Shown: positions 57,671-64,000 of the stretch, in pieces
How the letters are laid out: every line of letters begins with the position of its first letter
How positions within the stretch are numbered: position 1 is the first letter of the stretch
Notes under the pieces: model-generated
Told to the model about the DNA's origin: nothing
The model's input: only the letters and a program-made list of their open reading frames with translations
Databases searched by the model: none
Program-made: the position numbers and the translations under genes
Source of the DNA: Toxoplasma gondii ME49
Lineage: Eukaryota; Apicomplexa; Conoidasida; Eucoccidiorida; Sarcocystidae
NCBI RefSeq assembly: GCF_000006565.2
Contig: NC_031478.1
Span: 5,604,212-5,668,211, forward strand
Reading direction: 5' to 3'
Length of the DNA: 64,000 nt

Positions 57671-60560
57671 CGTGTGCACCGCCGAGACTCACGGATCACA
57701 ACAGAGGAAGAAAGGGATGTTTGCTGGAGAAGTGGAAATGCATGCCGAGATGAGAAAACGTGTACGTGAACAGAAGGATCTAGATGAATGGGCCGTACCT
57801 CCACGGCACCCAGGTGCCCTGATTTGTCGGCCGTTGCAAGGAAATCAGATTCCAGCAGGAGTGTTTTACACTGGTTGTTACACAACCCACCAGGTGCAGA
57901 AAGATCAAGAATAGCACTTTCGAGGATGGCGGTTGTATTTTCTGTCTCCTGGCGAGAGCCGAGCAAAGAAGTTCGACGAGCGACAGAGGCAAGCGGAATG
58001 TGGCTTGCATGCATGCGACTGCGACTAGCACCCCCGGCTGCTAAGCACACGCTTCGCATAAATTAAACCAACAAGGATTAGTGCTCTTTTCGATTTCGGC
58101 GAATGAAACACGTGTTTTTTCGCCTATTGCATCTGCGGACGTGGACGCGAGCAATGCGGCTCGGCCCAGGTTTCCGCCTTTCCGGGATTACAGAAGGTAT
58201 GTATGGTTGGTGTGTGTACACCGACAGCGGTTGTTCCAAGAACGATTTCGCTCGCGCCAGTTATTGGGGCAGAGATTTACTGAAAACATGCAGCGACGTG
58301 GCGGCAAACACGCACATGGTCCATCACTTTTAGGCAGACGCTGCGTCTCTTTTGTGTTACCAGGACGAGCAGAAACCTGCCTGATTGGCCGGCGCGTTTT
58401 AAAAGTAGGTACAGTGCATGTGTTGAAGCATCCGACTGTCGGCTACAAAAAGCAGCCAAGCTCTCCTGCCTGCATGGCTTTTGCCTTTACTCCGGCACAA
58501 ATGTCTCATTGAAAAGCTTAATGCTTTGCTCTGTGTGTGCGCATAAACTTCATAGTGAACCAGCAGAACACGAACCGACCATGCCTTGCCATTGCTTGTC
58601 AGTGCAAGCTTATTCAGCTACTACGTAATACTTAACTGTAGGTATGGAGGGTAATTATAACCATGTTAAGAGCACTGATAGAGTATAGGTGCTGATAGAG
58701 GGGTTTCACTATATGGTAGTCGGGTTCAACATGCATCGTCAGTTCCAGGTGTCAGCGAATTCATAATCCTTTAATTCCTGAGGTGGTAAACAGTAGGAGG
58801 ACCCATTCACATAAACGTGTGTCACAGTGACCCCTGTAACTTGTGCTCATTCAGCCTCTTCCTACCCCCCTCCCCAAACGCTGTGTCCAACTACGATTAT
58901 TGTTTGCCGTGAAGGCGAGAGGTTTCAGTTTTTTCCTCCAGCGCATGCGAGAGCCGTGTGTTCTGACGGGGGTCTGAAAAAAGAACTTGATGCTGGAAAC
59001 ATGGCGACGGACATCAGAGGGCATGGGCAACCTGTTTCCTATAAATATCTGGCACCCTTCCGAAATGTCTCCACGGATGGCTCTTAAGGCCTCCGAGGTG
59101 AAGTCTTGGTTTCAGTTAATACAGATGTGCTTCTGCTTTGTGAAGCCGCCTGGCGTCACACTTGTAGTCTCAAGAGTGCATTACTGGCAGGAGAAACGGT
59201 CATGAATGAACAAATGCTTGCCCATGTTCTTACAATTGTTGTTTCAAAGTCATTGCATGGACGGAGCTCTGGTATGGAATTAATTTACCATATGAAGTCT
59301 TCAGAGTACCAACTACGGCAGGCGGAAGCAGTCATCGCTCCTATTTCTTGATGGCTGATCACCCTAATCAAAGAGACGCTTCTGCTGCTTCAGTGAGGGT
59401 AAATTTTCTGTTTCGTTCGAAGGTGGCTATTCTGTGACTTCTGCAATATGAATATGTCAACTTCGGGCAACAGGCCATTCGCCCACGTCACTTCTATGAC
59501 ACATGCTGGCACATCTTATTCACATAGATCACTCTCTAACCTCACGAGAAAGACGTGAGCGTGGTGGATTTTCTCTTCCTGTCGCGTCTGACTACGTCGG
59601 CCGGCTCAATTCGAAAACTGAGCGATGGCGCCTGACAGCACGTGGGTGTTTGACACAAACACACCATCCATTGTGAAGCCATTAGCATGATCTGGTCAAA
59701 GAGCTAAGAATGACTCTACCCGGCTAAGCCGACTCGTATTTCTCTTTTGAAATAATTGTTCCGGTTCCACTGGCGCGAGACTACCGTAAGCAGTGAGCCC
59801 TGCATCTTGCTCATGGGCTGCCTTCCTGTAAAAATTATCAAATCTGGTGCTCGTGCGTCCCGTTGCATGACACAAGGACTAACAAATCGGTAAGATTAGT
59901 CGACTTCCACAACAGTTCCATTCTGCGCTCTTGCTTCCGCTCAAACACAACCTCTGTCAAAGTTTAACAATATCCCTGGTTTCTGCCCCAACGGCGTATT
60001 CGTTTACCAAAGACAACCGACTTAGTTCTTCACCGACGCTATAGCATGACTTACTGTGTGAATCCTGGTATCCGTCACTGAAACTGTGCCTGAATTTCCC
60101 TGGCACTACAGCCTCCGAGTGCCCCAAGAAACACCCATAAAGGGATATTTCAGGGGTCCGGCCAAGGACCAAAGCCGTACTTTTACCACCGCTGCTGCGC
60201 ACTCCCAGTTGACTACCTGAGTCTCCTCTTTACTGCAGTGAAGCAAATTAGGCGTACGTTTGTCTGGTTACCTACACGAACCATCAGCCCCAGCTTTTGA
60301 GCAGTGTTCTCGAGGTTCTCCATCCAGAAGGGAACCTGGTTAGGGAAGGAGCTGCCCCGGTACTAACATGAAAATAAGACGAACGCCGGTGCTGCATACA
60401 CTGTGACAATTGTTCCCCCGCTAACGAAAAGCGCTTATTTCGTTTCCCTCCTGGATCCCTTACACGCCCGTGAGAAGGCTGAAACCTCCGAATGTACCCT
60501 GCTTGTTCCTTCGGCTCCACAACAAATAATCCACAAAGCTGCGACGAGCAACACCATGAC
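57671..60560. other. Interval between the Sec14 and RAP genes
   Basis: About 2.9 kb. The part next to 57670 should be the promoter and 5' leader of the Sec14 gene, and the part next to 60561 the 3' UTR of the RAP gene. ORFs here are short and show no domains or phase-compatible exons, so I call no gene. Confidence 0.4.
58016..58026. promoter_or_regulatory. TGCATGCATGC, candidate AP2 site of the Sec14 gene
   Basis: Two overlapping TGCATGC words (TGCATGCATGC) lie about 350 bases upstream of the Sec14 start codon at 57670. TGCATGC is a well-known apicomplexan promoter word, and the distance suits a coccidian promoter. Function is inferred. Confidence 0.45.
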
Positions 60561-63500
60561 TTAGTTGTCAGGTTCAACTCCTTCAAGACGGCCCACTTCC
60601 AGCAGAGGTCCCGACAACAGCTGCTTCAGGAAGACAGTTTGTTCCGCCTGTAAACATGGGCACCAGCGACACTTTGACAACACGCTTTCTCGACCAACAG
60701 AAATGCTACGAGTACACGAGATGAAAGCGTAGGCCGGATAAAGTCTCACCCCATGTGGGAACACGCCAGTGTGTCTTCACTCCCTTTCGTTCATCCACCT
60801 TACCTTGTGAATGTCTCGTAGCAGGGTTCCCCACCGGCGGATTCTGCCGGTTTCGGAAAGTGACTCGCTCTTGAGTCACACGCAGACCAGCACCACAAAT
60901 GCACCCTCTCTCCTTCGATGACTGATGCTGTGTTATATGAAGACACATCCACCGGTAACGCTGTCAATAAAAAGTTAAATCTAGTGAACTGCTACCAAAG
61001 GGGCAGCAATTTCTTACCTCTGAGCGGAGTCTCCGCCATTGCCAACAGTCGACGAGCAAATAGTGGTATCCAAGCTGCTTGAGATGCCTGAAGGCGTACA
61101 TTGACAGCAAAGCATGCCCCCATTTTGGAAGTATAAAATTAAACACCCCAGCGACAGAGCAGCGCCCTCCCCGTCGGCTCTATGTAGCTCATCAGCAGAG
61201 AGAGATGCTCCGACACACCTGGTAAGGAACAGAGGCTGCGACCATTATCGACAGTATTCTCTTCATGCTTCGATTCAGCGCGGCCGCTCAGCCCCGCGGA
61301 AGGTGGAACCCACCATATACAACGCGTCAGGTCCCCGGAGTACTGTAATCGTGCGATCCTGAGGAGGCTCGACCTATGCTGTGCTAGCGCATACCTTGCC
61401 TTGATGATATGGGGCGTTCGGCAGCATGGGTAATCTATCTCGATGCAAATCTTTGTTTCGTCGTCAAGGAACTGGACGCTGTACGGACCGGCTTGCTGGT
61501 TCTTTTGGATCTGCAGCTGAAACTTGCCCCGAAGAGAATCGAGCACCAGCGTCAGCTCATTTTGCAAACCGCTGTGTTCTAGTCTAGCCTGCTCTTCTCG
61601 ATCTGTATGTACACATGTGACCACGCATGCATAAGCTGATGTGATGGACCTTCCAGATGCTGGAGTCACAAAGAGCGACAAAGTCTAAACGACGAACGAG
61701 AGGGCAACTCTCGACCTACCGGGCCACATACACTGCAACGGTTCGCTACGGTCACGCAAATCAACAGCCATCAACATTCATGGACCGACTGTTTGTGGAC
61801 GTAGACTCGCTGATGAATAATACCAGTATCAAAAGGGGATATATACGCTAGTGCTTCTAAGCAAAATCTCTTCCTATCACTTGTTTTGATTACGGCATGC
61901 ACTGCTCAATGACACGAACGTCTGCCAACGTGGCCGACTGCTCACGACAGTCGTCTGCTACATCATTAGGTATTCGATGCTGTCCAGCCCTCTGTCGTTA
62001 CCTCGCAACTTGCTGGCATCAACAAATCGCTGGATTCCTATCCTGTTAAGGCAGATGCACGGGAAAGCTGTACGTACCTCACAGTGACGGTATCACACTT
62101 TTCTCTCACGAACTGTTCGTAGTTGAAATACAGACATATAAACTTTTTCTGTCGACGCATATGTAGGTGTGCACATGTTGATGAAGCTGTAGAACGATGT
62201 AGTCAGAGAAACGCTGCCGGGCATTGAAATCAGTTTCATCGAACTTACTCGCCTGGTCAATCATAGCGCGCCAGTAGGGAGGAACATCTACCCGTGGTGA
62301 TGCTTTCTCCAAATCTAAGGCATGAATCACCTCTTCCACTCTGTGTTGCGTTCTGCAGAAAAACAGTTGATAGAGCAACTCATCGTACAACTTAAACCGT
62401 CCCTTCTTGTCTTCGCTGGAGACACGCGTAAGGTGGAAAGAGAGCGCGGGAAGGCATGCACGCATATGCTCCCCCGAAATTACGATGGTCGTGAGTAATC
62501 GGCAGTGTGTTGTGTGCACAGGTGTCTCGCGTCTGAAGTCAACTGGAAAGCTTCGCGCGGCTGCGCTATGCAAAGTGAGAAGCATGATATGAGATCTTAC
62601 CTCGACGAATTGACTCGAGACCGGAATAGTTCTTCGAGCAGCGGTTTTACCACCGGATTCTTGTCTGCAGACAAGGAAGGGGCGACATACAGGAGCTTAG
62701 AACATATTGCGTGTTCGTAAGTATCGTGACCATGACACACTGCTTCCAATAACCTTCCAATAACGGTTTGGGAAATGCTTAGATGTGGCAATATTGAGTT
62801 TCACCAAGTCTATTCACGAATGCAGAAAATGACAGTATTAGAAATGTCATCTGCGCATATTCCTTACATACTGCACAGGCTTCCTACACCCCACAAAATG
62901 AAACCCTGTACATAATGAATGCACGAAAAAAAGTTCTCTCCAACCGAGAATTCTTAGCCAACGGTAAGGCACAGTCGAGTTCTGCAGCATTCACGAGGGA
63001 TCACTCAAGAATTTCCCGGTCTACAAGACGCATGCGCTGGGACTGTCGTGGATCTCAATTTCTGACTGTGCGTCTACCGACCAGCGCATCGCATGCAACA
63101 ACGATGCGGAGTACGATCTTTCATATGGACTGGAACAATCAAACCGACTTGATCTCAGTCGGAAGTGAATCGCTGCATTGCATCATTGCTACGAGACGCC
63201 ACATGTGAAATTTTTGTTTCACTCTCCACATTGAAAGCTTCATCAACAAGAAGCCGGTGTGCCCTAGCAGAGTCCAGCCCGTGTGGACTGTGTCACTCGA
63301 AGAGAATCTACCAAGGGGAGTTTACGACACTTCTGTTCGCAGTGCACTGCTGGGAAGGTGCAAGACGCATGTTACCCAAAAGAACTGTGACCGATGCGGT
63401 GCGCCGACTACGCCGGCCAGCTGGGGTGGGGGAAGCGAGGGAAGGGTGGGGGAAGAAACCCATGAGTGGGAGGACACTGGCTTGAGAACCACGGTGCAGG

Positions 63501-63880
63501 GATGTGTATACCAAATGGTCATACCATAAAGTTGAAACTGAATGACCGCGTGCGCCGCAATAATCATGTGGTCTCGCACCCAAGATCCCTGAGAAATAAG
63601 GCCGTTCTTCTCAGCCAGCAGATCGAGACAGGTGCGGACGACCTCCGGTCGAGGAAAGTTGAGGATTGTCAGCGCCTCCAAAATCTCCGCAATAGAGGCA
63701 GCCGGGAGCTCGGACAGCGAACCGCTTAAACAGGAAAATAGCTCCTCTCCATTCTCGACCGTGAGGAATCGCAGCAACGTTAGGCTGTTGAGGACACTGG
63801 CGAGTTGTTTTGGCTTAAAAGAATCAAGGTTATCAAATACCAAGGTGGCGACCCGTCGCAGGAGGAACCCACGGGTTATC
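60561..63880 (-). CDS. RAP-domain protein with FASTK-like helical repeats; 5' part lies off the window
   Basis: RAP proteins are a large apicomplexan family of RNA-binding factors, mostly mitochondrial or apicoplast, tied to organelle rRNA and mRNA handling. Proposed exons on the - strand: 63525-63880, 62601-62739, 62249-62415, 62078-62186, 62002-62042, 61395-61602, 61018-61087, 60804-60869, 60561-60647; they give 414 codons with consistent phases. The first exon has repeats of the LASVLNSLTLLRFL and AEILEALTILNFP kind, seen in FASTK and related helical-repeat proteins. The RAP domain is split by an intron: KICIEID in one exon and QLGYHYLLVDCWQW in the next. The usual DGPSH after IEID is replaced by DYPCCR. 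Two introns would be only 62 and 35 nt, so the exons at 62002-62186 are less sure. The 5' end must lie beyond 64000. Confidence 0.72.
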
Positions 63881-64000
63881 CTGAGAACATACAAACGTGG
63901 GAACACGATTTTTGAAAGAATGGAATGAGATGACCCACCGAACGAGTCGCCACACTCAGATACAACGAACGAACGAAGATGGGCGAACGAGGGATCTGAT

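Noticed and set aside
62144..62148. T5 run (A5 on the coding strand) that could be a frameshift in the RAP gene
   Set aside because: A canonical 62-nt intron just upstream explains the frame change, and the following exons then fit; kept as a point to verify, not as a mutation.

Overview
The window looks like nuclear DNA of a sarcocystid coccidian (Toxoplasma / Hammondia / Neospora type apicomplexan). The evidence is: intron-rich genes with clean GT-AG junctions, start contexts of the AAAATGGC type, CT-rich non-coding leaders, a PHD-plus-SNF2 remodeller, a RAP-domain gene and a modular type I synthase with an AMP-ligase loading unit. The species is not fixed by anything I can see. No rRNA, tRNA, CRISPR or transposon was found.

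Layout: (1) + strand, 1686-6034, ten-exon Spinster-like MFS transporter (479 aa). (2) About 5.6 kb without convincing coding sequence. (3) + strand, 11620-22147, nine-exon SNF2 chromatin remodeller (2556 aa) with N-terminal PHD fingers, a split ATPase, a C-terminal PHD-like block and a PCNA-interaction (PIP) motif. (4) - strand, 23875-29316 and probably beyond, many-exon coiled-coil gene, convergent with (3). (5) + strand, 32220-33968, single-exon secreted protein built from 3-cysteine repeats of about 32 residues. (6) + strand, 36236-51797, thirteen-exon multidomain synthase (3825 aa). (7) - strand, 57670-52263, nine-exon Sec14/CRAL-TRIO protein (329 aa). (8) - strand, 63880-60561 and running off the right edge, a RAP-domain protein with FASTK-like helical repeats.

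The most interesting object is the synthase. I rebuilt it by hand; all 13 exons join in one frame. Domain order is fatty acyl-AMP ligase, ACP, ketosynthase, KR structural half, enoylreductase, ketoreductase, ACP, second ketosynthase, acyltransferase, DH-like end. The loading half keeps its catalytic motifs. The second half keeps an open frame of 2185 codons in its last exon, but has lost all three ketosynthase catalytic residues, the acyltransferase serine and the ketoreductase tyrosine. The first module has no acyltransferase. It is therefore either a pseudoenzyme-bearing synthase that needs partners in trans, or a very young decaying gene; the open frame favours the first.

How the genes may work together is inference only. 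The Cys-repeat secreted protein, the synthase and the coiled-coil gene could all belong to sexual or oocyst stages (wall protein, wall lipid, microgamete axoneme). The transporter, remodeller, Sec14 and RAP genes look like housekeeping functions. All exon borders were read by eye from splice sites, frame phase and family similarity, without transcript data.
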